Assembly (NCBI RefSeq): GCF_024339125.1
Contig: NZ_CP101417.1
Span: forward strand, 248,001-312,000
Length of the DNA stretch: 64,000 nt
Source: Xanthomonas hortorum
Lineage (GTDB): Bacteria; Pseudomonadota; Gammaproteobacteria; Xanthomonadales; Xanthomonadaceae
Direction of reading: 5' to 3'
The notes beneath the pieces were generated by a model, which saw nothing but the letters and a program-made list of their open reading frames with translations, ran no database searches and had not been told where the DNA came from. Below are positions 7,941 through 17,320 of this stretch, piece by piece. Positions within the stretch are counted from its first letter, which is position 1. The number at the start of each line of letters is the position of its first letter. Position numbers and translations under genes: made by a program.

Positions 7941-10900
7941 GTGACCTCGCCTGTCGTTCTGCTGCGTCCGCGTGGCTCGTTGTTCTCGATTGCCGTTGTC
8001 CTGGCCTGCGCTGCGCCACTGTCTGTCAGTGCGGCGACCGGCTTTTCGAGTTCGTTCGAAGAGGGTGAGCCCTTGCCGGTCAGCGCTGCGGCAGGCGATG
8101 TGCAGACGGCGATCGGCACGGGCCCCGCTACGCCGTATGCAGCCAGGCCGAACGCCGGTTACAGCGGTGCGCATGCGTTGCGGTATGACGGCCGTGGTGC
8201 GGGCGGGCGACGCACCTTGTTTACCAGCGATGCTCTAATCGGTACCGATACGACGCTGTCGTGGCTGGTGTTGCCGGAAAGTGTGGGCAGCGATCACGTG
8301 GCCTCGACCTATGTGTCGTTGGATCTGTTGCTGGACGACGGCACGCGCATGTCTGCCAGCGCCGCGCAGGATCAACATGGCGTCGCCCTTGGTGCACGTG
8401 CGCAGGGCGACTCGAAGACGCTGTATCCGCAGCAATGGGCGCGCAAGGCGGTACGGCTCGGGGACGTGGCCGCTTTACGTGGGCGCCGCGTGGTGGCGAT
8501 CGAATTGGAGGTTGCGCCGCCTGCAGGCGCGGCCAGCTCCGGGTGGATCGATGATATCGCCATCGCCGATGTGCCGCTCATTCCTGCAACGCGCCCTTCG
8601 GACTGGGTGCTGACCACGCGCGGCACGCAGTCAAACGGCACGTTCTCGCGCGGCAATAATTTCCCTGCAACTGCAGTGCCGCATGGCTTCAACTTCTGGA
8701 CGCCGGTGACCGATGCGGGAACGCTGACCTGGCTATATCGCTGGAACGAACACAACGCGGCGGGCAACCGCCCGCGCTTGCAGGCGCTGTCGCTCAGCCA
8801 TCAGCCAAGTCCGTGGATGGGCGACCGCCAGACCTTTCAGGTGATGCCGTCGCTGAGTACGGGTACACCGGAGGCAGATCGCAGCAAGCGCGCCCTGGCC
8901 TTCTCGCATGACACTGAAATCGCTCGACCGTATCGCTACGCAGTGCAGTTGGACAACGGGATCCAGGCCGAGATCGCACCGACCGATCATGCAGCGCTGT
9001 TCCGCTTTCGCTTCCCGGCGCAGGGCGATGCCAATCTGCTGTTCGACAATGTGGACGCGCGCGGTGGATTGCACCTGGATGCTGCAACACAGACGCTCTC
9101 CGGCTACACCGATGTGCGTAGCGGCCTGTCGACCGGCGCGACGCGCATGTATGTCTATGCCAGCTTCGATACACCATGGAAAACCAGCGGACTGAGCGAC
9201 ACCGGCCGGCCCACCGGCTGGATCAAGTTCGATGCGGGCAGCACGCGGCAGGTGCAGATGCGTATTGCCACCTCGCTGATCTCGCTCGACCAGGCCAAGC
9301 ACAACCTTGCGCTGGAGATCGCGCCGCAGGCAAGCCTCGAGCAGATCGCCGCGCGTGCGCAGGATGCGTGGGATGGGCTGCTGGGACGCTTCGAGGTGCC
9401 CGACGCCACGACCGACCAGAAGACCACGCTGTATTCCAATCTGTACCGGCTGCATCTGTATCCCAATTCCGGCCATGAAAACGTCGGCAGCGCGACGGCG
9501 CCGGACTGGCGTTACGCCAGCCAGAGCAGCTGGTCGGACACCAACATCGATGGCAGCGCGGTGCGCAGTTTCGCGCCGATCCGCGATGACCGGGTCTACG
9601 TCAACAACGGCTTGTGGGACACCTTTCGCACCGCGTGGCCGGCGTATGCGTTGTTCGCATCCGACGATGCCGGCACATTCGTGCAGGGCTTTCTGGAGCA
9701 ATCGCGTGCAGGTGGCTGGGTGGCGCGCTGGTCCTCGCCCGGTTACGCCGATCTCATGGTGGGCACCAGTTCCGATGTGGCGTTTGCCGATGCGTGGCTC
9801 AAGGGCGTGCAGGGTTTCGACCCGGCCGAGGCGTACGCTGCCGCGCTCAAGAACGCGAGCGTGGTGGCGCCGGATCGCCACGTCGGCCGCAAAGGCATGG
9901 CGCGTTCGACCTTTCGCGGTTACGCCGATACCGAGACGCATGAAGGCATGTCGTGGTCGATGGAAGGCGCGCTCAACGACTTCGGTATTGCCAACATGGC
10001 CGACGCGTTGTCCAAGCAAGCGACGACGGCAACAGCGCGCGAGCGTTATGCCACCGAAGCGCTGTATTTTCGTCATCGTGCGGCCGGGTATTCGGCACTG
10101 TTCGATCCAGCGATCGGCTTTTTTCAGGGCCGCAAGGCGAATGGCGATTGGCGCGTGGATGCTGCGCACTACGACCCGCGCGTGTGGGGCAACGATTACA
10201 CCGAATCCAGCGGCTGGACGTTTGCATTCACCGCACCGCACGATGGCGAAGGCCTGGCCACGCTGTATGGCGGGCGCGCGGGACTGGCCGCAAAACTGGA
10301 TACATTCTTTACCACGCCCGAAACCGCCGAAGCCAGGTTCGCCGGCTCGTATGGCGACACCATCCACGAGATGACCGAGGCGCGCGACGTGCGCATGGGC
10401 ATGTATGCGCACAGCAATCAGACCGCGCACCATCTTCCGTGGATGTATCTGTACGCCGGGCAGCCGTGGAAGACGCAACGCATCACCCGCGAGATCCTCG
10501 CGCGCTTGTATCTGGGCAGCGAGATCGGCCAGGGGTATCCCGGCGATGAGGACAACGGCGAGATGTCGGCGTGGTATCTGTTCGCGGCGCTGGGGCTGTA
10601 TCCGCTGCGCATGGGCGCGCCGGAGTATGTGATCGGCTCGCCGCTGTTCAAGCATGCCAGCGTGCGCCTGCCCAATGGCGGCACACTGACCGTCAATGCG
10701 CCGCAGAATTCGCCGCAGAACGTGTATGTGCAATCGCTCAGGGTCAATGGAAAACCCTGGCGCAAGACCTGGTTGCAGCATGCGGACATTGCAAAGGGCG
10801 CGACGCTGGATTTCGTGATGGGGCCGACGCCTTCGCGCTGGGGAACCGGGCCGAACGATGTGCCGCCGTCGCTGACTGCTCCCGGGAAGCACCCTGCCCC

Positions 10901-11309
10901 GCTGAAGGATCTGCTCGGAGACACCGCGCGCATTACGCTGGACGATGGTGGCGATGTCGCTGCGTTGCATGACGACAATGCGGAAACGGTCGCTGCAATT
11001 GCATCGACATCGAAATCGACGCTGACGCTCAGCGGCATTGCGCGCGGTACGCCGACGCTCTACACACTGACCAGCGGCAATGCAGCGATTTCTGCAGGTG
11101 GGTGGACGTTGGAAGCCCGTGCGCCTGGTGCTGCCTGGACGATGATTGATCAGCGTCGTGATGAAGCGTTCGATTGGCCATTGCAGACGCGGCCGTTTCG
11201 GATTGCTCGACCTGGAGCGTATGTGGAATATCGACTGCGCTTCAGCGCGCCTGCGAAAGTGCAGCTGGCGGAGCTTGAGTTGTTGGGTGTGGAGCCTGCG
11301 GTGCGTTGA
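7941..11309 (+). CDS. Secreted glycoside hydrolase family 92 alpha-mannosidase
   Basis: A 1122-residue enzyme of the GH92 family, calcium-dependent exo-alpha-mannosidases that usually act on N-glycan or other alpha-1,2-mannosides. It has an N-terminal signal peptide (SIAVVLACAAPLSVSAA), then the GH92 beta-domain and (alpha/alpha)6 barrel blocks: GNDYTESSGW, HEGMSWSMEGALNDFG, DEDNGEMSAWYLFAALGLYP and PEYVIGSPLFKHASV. The C-terminal part is beta-rich and may be a discoidin-like appendage. The start is GTG, supported by AAGGAG ten bases upstream; the open frame continues further upstream but lacks a ribosome site and would precede the signal peptide. It is probably periplasmic or extracellular and could attack plant N-glycans. 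It stands alone, without other glycosidase genes beside it. Confidence 0.93.
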   Translation: MTSPVVLLRPRGSLFSIAVVLACAAPLSVSAATGFSSSFEEGEPLPVSAAAGDVQTAIGTGPATPYAARPNAGYSGAHALRYDGRGAGGRRTLFTSDALIGTDTTLSWLVLPESVGSDHVASTYVSLDLLLDDGTRMSASAAQDQHGVALGARAQGDSKTLYPQQWARKAVRLGDVAALRGRRVVAIELEVAPPAGAASSGWIDDIAIADVPLIPATRPSDWVLTTRGTQSNGTFSRGNNFPATAVPHGFNFWTPVTDAGTLTWLYRWNEHNAAGNRPRLQALSLSHQPSPWMGDRQTFQVMPSLSTGTPEADRSKRALAFSHDTEIARPYRYAVQLDNGIQAEIAPTDHAALFRFRFPAQGDANLLFDNVDARGGLHLDAATQTLSGYTDVRSGLSTGATRMYVYASFDTPWKTSGLSDTGRPTGWIKFDAGSTRQVQMRIATSLISLDQAKHNLALEIAPQASLEQIAARAQDAWDGLLGRFEVPDATTDQKTTLYSNLYRLHLYPNSGHENVGSATAPDWRYASQSSWSDTNIDGSAVRSFAPIRDDRVYVNNGLWDTFRTAWPAYALFASDDAGTFVQGFLEQSRAGGWVARWSSPGYADLMVGTSSDVAFADAWLKGVQGFDPAEAYAAALKNASVVAPDRHVGRKGMARSTFRGYADTETHEGMSWSMEGALNDFGIANMADALSKQATTATARERYATEALYFRHRAAGYSALFDPAIGFFQGRKANGDWRVDAAHYDPRVWGNDYTESSGWTFAFTAPHDGEGLATLYGGRAGLAAKLDTFFTTPETAEARFAGSYGDTIHEMTEARDVRMGMYAHSNQTAHHLPWMYLYAGQPWKTQRITREILARLYLGSEIGQGYPGDEDNGEMSAWYLFAALGLYPLRMGAPEYVIGSPLFKHASVRLPNGGTLTVNAPQNSPQNVYVQSLRVNGKPWRKTWLQHADIAKGATLDFVMGPTPSRWGTGPNDVPPSLTAPGKHPAPLKDLLGDTARITLDDGGDVAALHDDNAETVAAIASTSKSTLTLSGIARGTPTLYTLTSGNAAISAGGWTLEARAPGAAWTMIDQRRDEAFDWPLQTRPFRIARPGAYVEYRLRFSAPAKVQLAELELLGVEPAVR

Positions 11310-11782
11310 GGCTAGCGCTGTCCGCGATCCATCGTCGCGTTGTTATGGCATTACCATTTGCCGCACTCAGACAGGCGCAGGTTGCGCTCGCGCAGTTGTG
11401 GACCACCGGCTCTGCTGCTGTCATCGAGAATCGAGAATCGCGCAGGTCCTGGAAAGCAAAGCCGGAGAACTCGCTTGCCTTGACTAAGTCATGTCAACGA
11501 CTCGCCAAGGCGGCAGCGTGGCCGGGGATTGGCGGAGAGCGGCACACGGATGTGCCGCGCGGCGAGTCAGACAGGATGTCTGACCGAGCCGAAGAGCCGA
11601 TCCCCGGGCGCGCTGTCGCCTATCACCGAAGCCAGCGACTGACAGCCGCGTGCTTGGCACTAACCGGAGAAACCGTACCCTCACCCCAACCCCCGCTCCC
11701 GGAAGGAGAGGGGCTTTAAACAGAGCAACAACTCTTGGTCGCTGTGCTCTTTAGCTACTGCACTTTTTAGCTACTGCGCTTC
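11310..11782. other. Intergenic region between GH92 and maeB
   Basis: This 473-base stretch lies between the 3' ends of two convergent genes. Short open frames on both strands have no family-like features. The only recognisable content is the repeat at 11679-11719. Confidence 0.6.
11679..11719. repeat. CTCACCCCAACCCCCGCTCC-type intergenic repeat
   Basis: The stretch combines a C-rich CTCACCCCAACCCC half and a GGAAGGAGAGGGGCT half that can pair as a hairpin. From memory, very similar strings occur in many Xanthomonas intergenic regions, typically near 3' ends. A single copy is seen here. Confidence 0.55.
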
Positions 11783-14077
11783 TCAGCCACCGATCTTCTC
11801 GGCATCGCGCTGCTTGCGGATCTGCGCATCCACCGCCGCAATCGCCGTCATGTTCATCACCCGGCGCGAGGTGGCGCTGGTGGTGAGGATATGCACCGGC
11901 TTGGAAATGCCCATCAGGATCGGCCCGATCGCCACGCCGTCGGTGAACACGCGCACCAGGTTGTAGGCGATGTTGGCCGCTTCCAGGTTTGGCAGCACGA
12001 ACAGGTTGGCGCGGCCCTTCAGCGTGCTGTTGGGCATGATCTGCTTGCGCAGCGCTTCGTCCCAGGCGGTGTCGCCCTGCATTTCGCCGTCGATGTTGAG
12101 CTCGGGCTTGCGCTTGAGCAGTGCTTCGCGCACCGCGCGCATCTTCAAGGCATCGCGCGAATCGTGGCTGCCGAAGTTGGAGTGCGACAGCAGCGCGATG
12201 TTGGGCTCGATGCCGAACAACTTGAGGCGATACGCGGCCTGCAACGTGGCTTCCACTACTTGTTCGACCGTCGGGTCTTCCTGCACATGCGTATCCAGAA
12301 AGAAGAACACGCCCAGCTGGTTGATCACACCGGTCATCGCCGAGGTGGAGCTCACCCGCAGTTCCAGCGGAATCACGCTGCGGGCGTAACCCAGCTTCTT
12401 GTGGAAGCGACCGACCACGCCGGACAGCATCGCATCGGCCTCGCCACGCGCCACCATCACTGCGGCAATCAAGGTCGGACGCGAGCGCATCAACTCCTTG
12501 GCGGCAGTGACGGTTACGCCGCGACGTTCGGTCAGTGCGTGGTAATACTGCCAATACTCGTTGAAGCGCGGGTCGTCGTAGATGTTGGTGATTTCAAAAT
12601 CCACGCCGGCGGTCAGGCGCAGACCCATGCGCTCGATGCGCGCCTCGATGACGTCCGGGCGGCCGATCAGGATCGGGAAGGCCAGGCCTTCGTCGACCAC
12701 GTTCTGCACCGCGCGCAACACCACTTCTTCTTCGCCTTCGGCATACACCACGCGCTGCTTGTCGGCGCGCGCGCGGTCGTAGACCGGCTTCATCATCAGG
12801 CTGGTGCGGTAGACGAACTGGCCGAGCTTGTCGCGGTAGGCCTCCATGTCGTCGATGGGCCGCGTGGCCACGCCCGAATCCATCGCCGCCTGCGCAACGG
12901 CGGAAGACAACTCCACCAGCAGACGCGGGTCCAGCGGGCGCGGAATCAGGTATTCCGGGCCGAAACTCGGGGTCTCGCCGCCGTAGGCCGCGCCAAGGTC
13001 GGAGGCCTCGCGCCGTGCCATCGCCGCAATCGCCTTGACGCAGGCGATCTTCATCTCTTCGTTGATGCCGGTGGCGCCCACGTCCAGTGCGCCGCGGAAC
13101 AGGTACGGGAAGCACAGCACGTTGTTGATCTGGTTCGGATAGTCCGAGCGGCCGGTGCCGATGATGCAATCCGGACGCACCGCCTTGGCCGTTTCCGGGG
13201 TGATTTCCGGATTGGGATTGGCCAGCGCGAAGATCACCGGCTGGCGCGCCATCGTGGCGACCATTTCCGGCTTGAGGATGCCGGCCGCCGACAGGCCCAG
13301 GAAGATATCGGCGCCCTCGACGATTTCGGCCAGGGTGCGCTTGTCGGTGTCGCGTGCGTAGCGCTGCTTGTCCGGGTCCAGATCGGTGCGGCCGGTGTGG
13401 ATCACGCCGTCGCGGTCCAGCGCCAGGATGTTCTCCGGCTTCAGGCCCAGCGAGACCAGCATGTTGACGCAGGAAATGCCGGCCGCGCCCATGCCGGTGG
13501 TGGCCAGCTTGACCTCTTCGATCTTCTTGCCGGTGACCACCAGCGCGTTGAGCACCGCGGCGCCGACGATGATCGCGGTGCCGTGCTGGTCGTCATGGAA
13601 CACCGGGATGTTCATGCGCTCGCGCAGCTTGCGCTCGACGATGAAGCACTCCGGCGCCTTGATGTCTTCCAGATTGATGCCGCCGAAGGTCGGCTCCAGG
13701 CTGGCGATGATGTCCACCAGCTTGTCCGGGTCGTTTTCGTTGATCTCGATGTCGAACACATCGATGCCGGCGAACTTCTGGAACAGCACGCCCTTGCCTT
13801 CCATCACCGGCTTGGATGCCAGCGGGCCGATGTTGCCCAGGCCCAGCACCGCTGTGCCGTTGGTGATCACCGCCACCAGGTTGCCGCGCGCGGTGAGCTC
13901 GCTGGCCTGGGTGGGTTCTTCGACGATCGCCTCGCAGGCGAAGGCCACGCCCGGCGAATACGCCAGCGACAGATCGCGCTGGGTCAGCATCGGCTTGGTC
14001 GCGGTGACCTTGATCTTGCCGGCCGGCTGCTGGCGGTGGTAGTCGAGGGCGGCCTGTTTGAAGTCGTCGTTGGACAT
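11783..14077 (-). CDS. maeB: NADP-dependent malic enzyme with phosphotransacetylase-like domain
   Basis: MaeB oxidatively decarboxylates malate to pyruvate with NADP. The 764-residue protein has the malic enzyme N-terminal block ([30 protein letters not shown]), the NAD(P)-binding domain ([28 protein letters not shown]) and, from about residue 430, a PTA/PTB domain that in MaeB is regulatory rather than catalytic. Length matches the E. coli enzyme. The ATG at 14077 ([11 protein letters not shown]) was chosen over the longer frame. It lies downstream of dctA on the same strand but is separated by a terminator-like hairpin, so uptake of C4-dicarboxylates and their conversion to pyruvate are adjacent but probably separately transcribed. 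Confidence 0.95.
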   Translation of the reverse strand: MSNDDFKQAALDYHRQQPAGKIKVTATKPMLTQRDLSLAYSPGVAFACEAIVEEPTQASELTARGNLVAVITNGTAVLGLGNIGPLASKPVMEGKGVLFQKFAGIDVFDIEINENDPDKLVDIIASLEPTFGGINLEDIKAPECFIVERKLRERMNIPVFHDDQHGTAIIVGAAVLNALVVTGKKIEEVKLATTGMGAAGISCVNMLVSLGLKPENILALDRDGVIHTGRTDLDPDKQRYARDTDKRTLAEIVEGADIFLGLSAAGILKPEMVATMARQPVIFALANPNPEITPETAKAVRPDCIIGTGRSDYPNQINNVLCFPYLFRGALDVGATGINEEMKIACVKAIAAMARREASDLGAAYGGETPSFGPEYLIPRPLDPRLLVELSSAVAQAAMDSGVATRPIDDMEAYRDKLGQFVYRTSLMMKPVYDRARADKQRVVYAEGEEEVVLRAVQNVVDEGLAFPILIGRPDVIEARIERMGLRLTAGVDFEITNIYDDPRFNEYWQYYHALTERRGVTVTAAKELMRSRPTLIAAVMVARGEADAMLSGVVGRFHKKLGYARSVIPLELRVSSTSAMTGVINQLGVFFFLDTHVQEDPTVEQVVEATLQAAYRLKLFGIEPNIALLSHSNFGSHDSRDALKMRAVREALLKRKPELNIDGEMQGDTAWDEALRKQIMPNSTLKGRANLFVLPNLEAANIAYNLVRVFTDGVAIGPILMGISKPVHILTTSATSRRVMNMTAIAAVDAQIRKQRDAEKIGG

Positions 14078-14220
14078 CGGCTGTGTGGGTCTCGAAGGCG
14101 CAGGAGGGCTGAATTCTACCCTCCTGCCTGAACAAGGGCCTGTCGCGCAGCTGTCAGCGCGGCAGGGAGATTGCATGCTGCAGCGCGTCGTGCACTGCGG
14201 CCGGGGTCTGGCTCAAAGCG

Positions 14221-14267
14221 AAAACGGCCCTGTATCCCGCCGGCATCACCGGCGGAATACAGGGCCG
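14221..14267 (-). terminator. Rho-independent terminator of dctA
   Basis: CGGCCCTGTAT..CCGCCGG and its complement form a long GC-rich stem around a CATCA loop. Read on the minus strand it is followed by TTTT. It lies nine bases after the dctA stop. Confidence 0.85.
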
Positions 14268-14276
14268 CAGGAAGCA

Positions 14277-15623
14277 TCAGCGCGCGCTGATCGGGGCGAC
14301 GACGTCGGTCGAGGCCACCGGCGCCTGCAAAGGCGGCGAACCGCCATCCAGCACCAGCTTCAACTGGTCGCGATCCAGCGCATTCTCCCAGCGGGACACC
14401 ACCACGGTGGCGACCGCGTTGCCGATGAAGTTGGTCAGCGAGCGGCACTCGCTCATGAAGCGGTCCACGCCCAGGATCAGCGCCATGCCGGCCACCGGCA
14501 CGTCCGGCACCACCGACAGCGTGGCCGCCAGAGTGATGAAGCCGGCACCGGTCACGCCGGCCGCACCCTTGGAGCTGAGCATGGCCACCGCCAGCAAGGT
14601 GATCTGCTGGCCCAGGGTCAGGTCCACATTGGTGGCCTGGGCGATGAACAATGCGGCCAGGGTCATGTAGATGTTGGTGCCGTCCAGATTGAACGAATAA
14701 CCGGTCGGCACCACCAGGCCCACCACCGACTTCTCGCAGCCGGCCTTTTCCATCTTTTCCATCAGCGACGGCAGCGCCGACTCCGACGAGGAGGTGCCCA
14801 GCACCAGCAGCAGCTCGGCCTTGAGATAGCGGATCAGCTTGAGCACCGAAAAGCCGCACAACCGGCAGACGATGCCCAGGATCACCAGCACGAAGAACAG
14901 CGAGGTCACATAGAACGAACCCACCAGCCAGGCCAGATTGACGAGCGATTCCAGCCCGTACTTGCCGATGGTGAAGGCGATCGCACCGAACGCACCGATC
15001 GGCGCGGCCCTCATCAACATGTGCACCAGGCGGAACACCGGGGCGGTCAACGCTTCCAGAAAGCTCAGCACCGGGCGGCCGCGCTCGCCGACCAGGGCCA
15101 GCGCAATCCCGAACAGCACCGCCACGAACAGCACCTGCAGGATGTTGCCATCGACGAACGCGCTGATCAGCGTGGCCGGAATGATGTCCATCAAAAAGCC
15201 GACCAGGCTCAGCTCGTGCGATTTCTGCACGTAGGTGTTGACCGCGCTCTGATCCAGCTCGGCCGGGTTGATGTTCATGCCGGCGCCGGGCTGCACCACG
15301 TGCGCCACGATCATGCCCACGATCAACGCCAGTGTGGAGAAGAACAAAAAGTAGGCCATCGACTTGGCGAAGACCCGGCCCACCGTCTTGAGATGGGTCA
15401 TGCCGGCAATGCCGGTGACGATGGTCAGGAAGATCACCGGGGCGATGATCATCTTCACCAGCTTGATGAAGGCGTCGCCCAGCGGCTTGAGGCTTTCGGC
15501 AAAAGCCGGCTCGAAATGGCCGAGCAAGGCACCCAGGACGATCGCCACCACCACCTGGAAGTACAGCTGGCGGTAGAAGGGGACGGACGCCGGCAACGGG
15601 CCGGCAGGCTTGCTGATGTGCAT
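14277..15623 (-). CDS. dctA: C4-dicarboxylate transporter DctA
   Basis: A 448-residue member of the dicarboxylate/amino acid:cation symporter family that imports succinate, fumarate and malate at the inner membrane. Family signatures are clear: the serine-rich reentrant loop [20 protein letters not shown], the [10 protein letters not shown] segment of TM7, and [18 protein letters not shown] in the second hairpin. The start at 15623 (MHISKPAG) has GGAG about ten bases upstream; the longer frame to 15689 lacks family similarity. It is probably transcribed alone. A hybrid sensor kinase two genes away may control it, but this is only inferred from position. Confidence 0.95.
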   Translation of the reverse strand: MHISKPAGPLPASVPFYRQLYFQVVVAIVLGALLGHFEPAFAESLKPLGDAFIKLVKMIIAPVIFLTIVTGIAGMTHLKTVGRVFAKSMAYFLFFSTLALIVGMIVAHVVQPGAGMNINPAELDQSAVNTYVQKSHELSLVGFLMDIIPATLISAFVDGNILQVLFVAVLFGIALALVGERGRPVLSFLEALTAPVFRLVHMLMRAAPIGAFGAIAFTIGKYGLESLVNLAWLVGSFYVTSLFFVLVILGIVCRLCGFSVLKLIRYLKAELLLVLGTSSSESALPSLMEKMEKAGCEKSVVGLVVPTGYSFNLDGTNIYMTLAALFIAQATNVDLTLGQQITLLAVAMLSSKGAAGVTGAGFITLAATLSVVPDVPVAGMALILGVDRFMSECRSLTNFIGNAVATVVVSRWENALDRDQLKLVLDGGSPPLQAPVASTDVVAPISAR

Positions 15624-15909
15624 GACACCACTCCGAGGGAACATAGAGGGCGCCTGAGCAGGCACCCGGTGCACGCATTCTGGCCGCACGTCACAGCCAG
15701 GGCCGATAGCCCATTGGTACTACGCACTGTCCGCGGGCTGAACGCCGTCTTACACTTCAGCGGCGCCACCGCCGGCCGTTAATTTCGTTTAACACAGACA
15801 ACGATTCCCTGTGCGTTCGATGCCCGGAACCTGCGCGCTTGCTGAAGCTGTTCATTGCGACCGCCATGGCAGGACGCCCGGCCCCTTCTCATTGCCGAAG
15901 ATCATTCCT

Positions 15910-17082
15910 ATGCGCCTCAATCCGCTCGTTCTTGCGTTGGCCATCGCCGCCGCGCCCGCTGCCGCCAATGCGGCCACCTCGATCGAAAACTGGCCGACCA
16001 AGTACACCTTCGGTGATGGCACCGAGCTGGGTCTGACCGGCAACTACGCCTACGACGACAACAACTTCTCCGGCGACGACCGCCTGGAAGACCGCACCGA
16101 CTTCCGCCGCAAGGAATTCGGCGCCACCCTCAAGAAGAAGGGCGCCTACGACGCCATGGTGTATTTCGACTTCGAAGCCAAGCTGTGGCTGGACGTGTTC
16201 TTCCGCTTCGAGACCAAGGCACTGCTGGGCCAGGACTACGGTCGCGTGCGGCTGGGCTACATGAAGGTGCCGGTGGGTCTGGAAGCGGTGCAGAGCTCGC
16301 GTGCGGGCAGCTTCATGGAACTGGGCCTGCCGGTGCAGGCCGTGTTCCAGGGCCGCCGCACCGGTGTGGAGTGGACGCTGGAGCGTCAGCAGTACCTGCT
16401 GCAGGCCGGCGCGTACGGCGGCCAGGATCTGCAGGGCGACAACCCGGGCACCACCCAGGCCGTGCATGCGGCATGGACCCCGTTCAAGGCCGAAGGCGAC
16501 GTGCTGCATCTGGGTATCGCCGGCTCGGTCGAAAACCCGCGTGGTTTCAGCGACGGCCGCGGCGTGTCCTTCAGCCCGCGCGTGCGCCTGCGTGCCCGCC
16601 CGGAAGCCGGCCTGACCGACGTGCGTCTGATCGACACCGGCACCATCCTCGATGTGGACCACGTGATCCGCACCGGCGTGGAAGCGGTGTGGATCCACGG
16701 CCCGTTCTCGCTGCAGAGCGAAGCGCTGCGTGCCGAAGTGGCGCGTAATGCCGGCCAGCCGCACTTCATCGCGCAGGGCCAGTACCTCTACGGCACCTGG
16801 TCGCTGACCGGCGAGTCGCGCACCTATGCCGGCGGCGTCCCGGGCAATATCAAGCCGGCGCACGACTACGGCGCGGTCGAGCTGACCGCCCGTTACAGCC
16901 GTCTGAATCTGGAAGACAACAACGTCCACGGCGGCCGCCAGCACGACACCACCATTGGCGCCAACTGGTACCTCACCAGCCACTTCAAGATGCAGGCCAA
17001 CTACAGCTGGGTGGATTCCTCGCGCAATGGCGTGCATGAGACCCCGCACGTGATGGAACTGCGTGCGCAGGTGCAGTTTTAA
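15910..17082 (+). CDS. OprP/OprO-type porin
   Basis: A 390-residue outer-membrane beta-barrel of the phosphate/polyphosphate-selective porin family. It has a signal peptide (MRLNPLVLALAIAAAPAAANA) and strand-rich sequence with regular alternating aromatic residues, such as LWLDVFFRFETKALLGQDYG and VRLGYMKVPVGLEAVQSSRA. It ends with an aromatic C-terminal residue (VQF), the Bam recognition signal. It is divergent from dctA, which suggests that it admits anionic carboxylates rather than phosphate. That substrate is inference. A second porin of the same family sits beside the CitMHS transporter (38098-39291). Confidence 0.88.
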   Translation: MRLNPLVLALAIAAAPAAANAATSIENWPTKYTFGDGTELGLTGNYAYDDNNFSGDDRLEDRTDFRRKEFGATLKKKGAYDAMVYFDFEAKLWLDVFFRFETKALLGQDYGRVRLGYMKVPVGLEAVQSSRAGSFMELGLPVQAVFQGRRTGVEWTLERQQYLLQAGAYGGQDLQGDNPGTTQAVHAAWTPFKAEGDVLHLGIAGSVENPRGFSDGRGVSFSPRVRLRARPEAGLTDVRLIDTGTILDVDHVIRTGVEAVWIHGPFSLQSEALRAEVARNAGQPHFIAQGQYLYGTWSLTGESRTYAGGVPGNIKPAHDYGAVELTARYSRLNLEDNNVHGGRQHDTTIGANWYLTSHFKMQANYSWVDSSRNGVHETPHVMELRAQVQF

Positions 17083-17099
17083 GCACTGTTGAGCAGAGG

Positions 17100-17135
17100 C
17101 AACGCGGGCCTGGTTGGCCGCGCGTTGTCTTTGTT
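17100..17135 (+). terminator. Probable terminator after the porin gene
   Basis: CAACGCG-GGCC-TGGTT-GGCC-(G)-CGCGTTG forms a strong stem with one bulged base. It is followed by TCTTTGTT. It begins 17 bases after the stop. Confidence 0.7.
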
Positions 17136-17184
17136 GGCCGCTTCAACGCAGTGATGCTGTAACGCACACCAGCGTGTGTGCCTC

Positions 17185-17216
17185 TGCGGCCGCATCCTTC
17201 CGAGGATGCGGCCGCA
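17185..17216. repeat. Perfect 14-bp-arm hairpin upstream of the hybrid kinase
   Basis: TGCGGCCGCATCCT-TCCG-AGGATGCGGCCGCA is a perfect palindrome with a four-base loop. It lies 104 bases before the kinase start and has no T run. It could be a second terminator, a regulator site or an mRNA structure. Confidence 0.7.
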
Positions 17217-17320
17217 GTCGTTTGTCGGGGGCTTGTTTGGTGGTCATGCGGGGTGGTCGTGGGGGCGGATATCCGCGGCGATAGCTGCACGATGTACCTG
17301 CGCACAGCCATACTTGCCGC

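Noticed and set aside
8733-10970. A 745-residue minus-strand open frame
   Set aside because: It is antisense to the GH92 gene, which has a signal peptide and clear family motifs.
11306-11719. A possible small gene after GH92
   Set aside because: Low-complexity sequence ending in a known type of intergenic repeat, with no ribosome site.
11891-14131. A 746-residue plus-strand open frame
   Set aside because: It is antisense to maeB, His/Arg/Gln-rich and unlike any family, a typical high-GC shadow frame.
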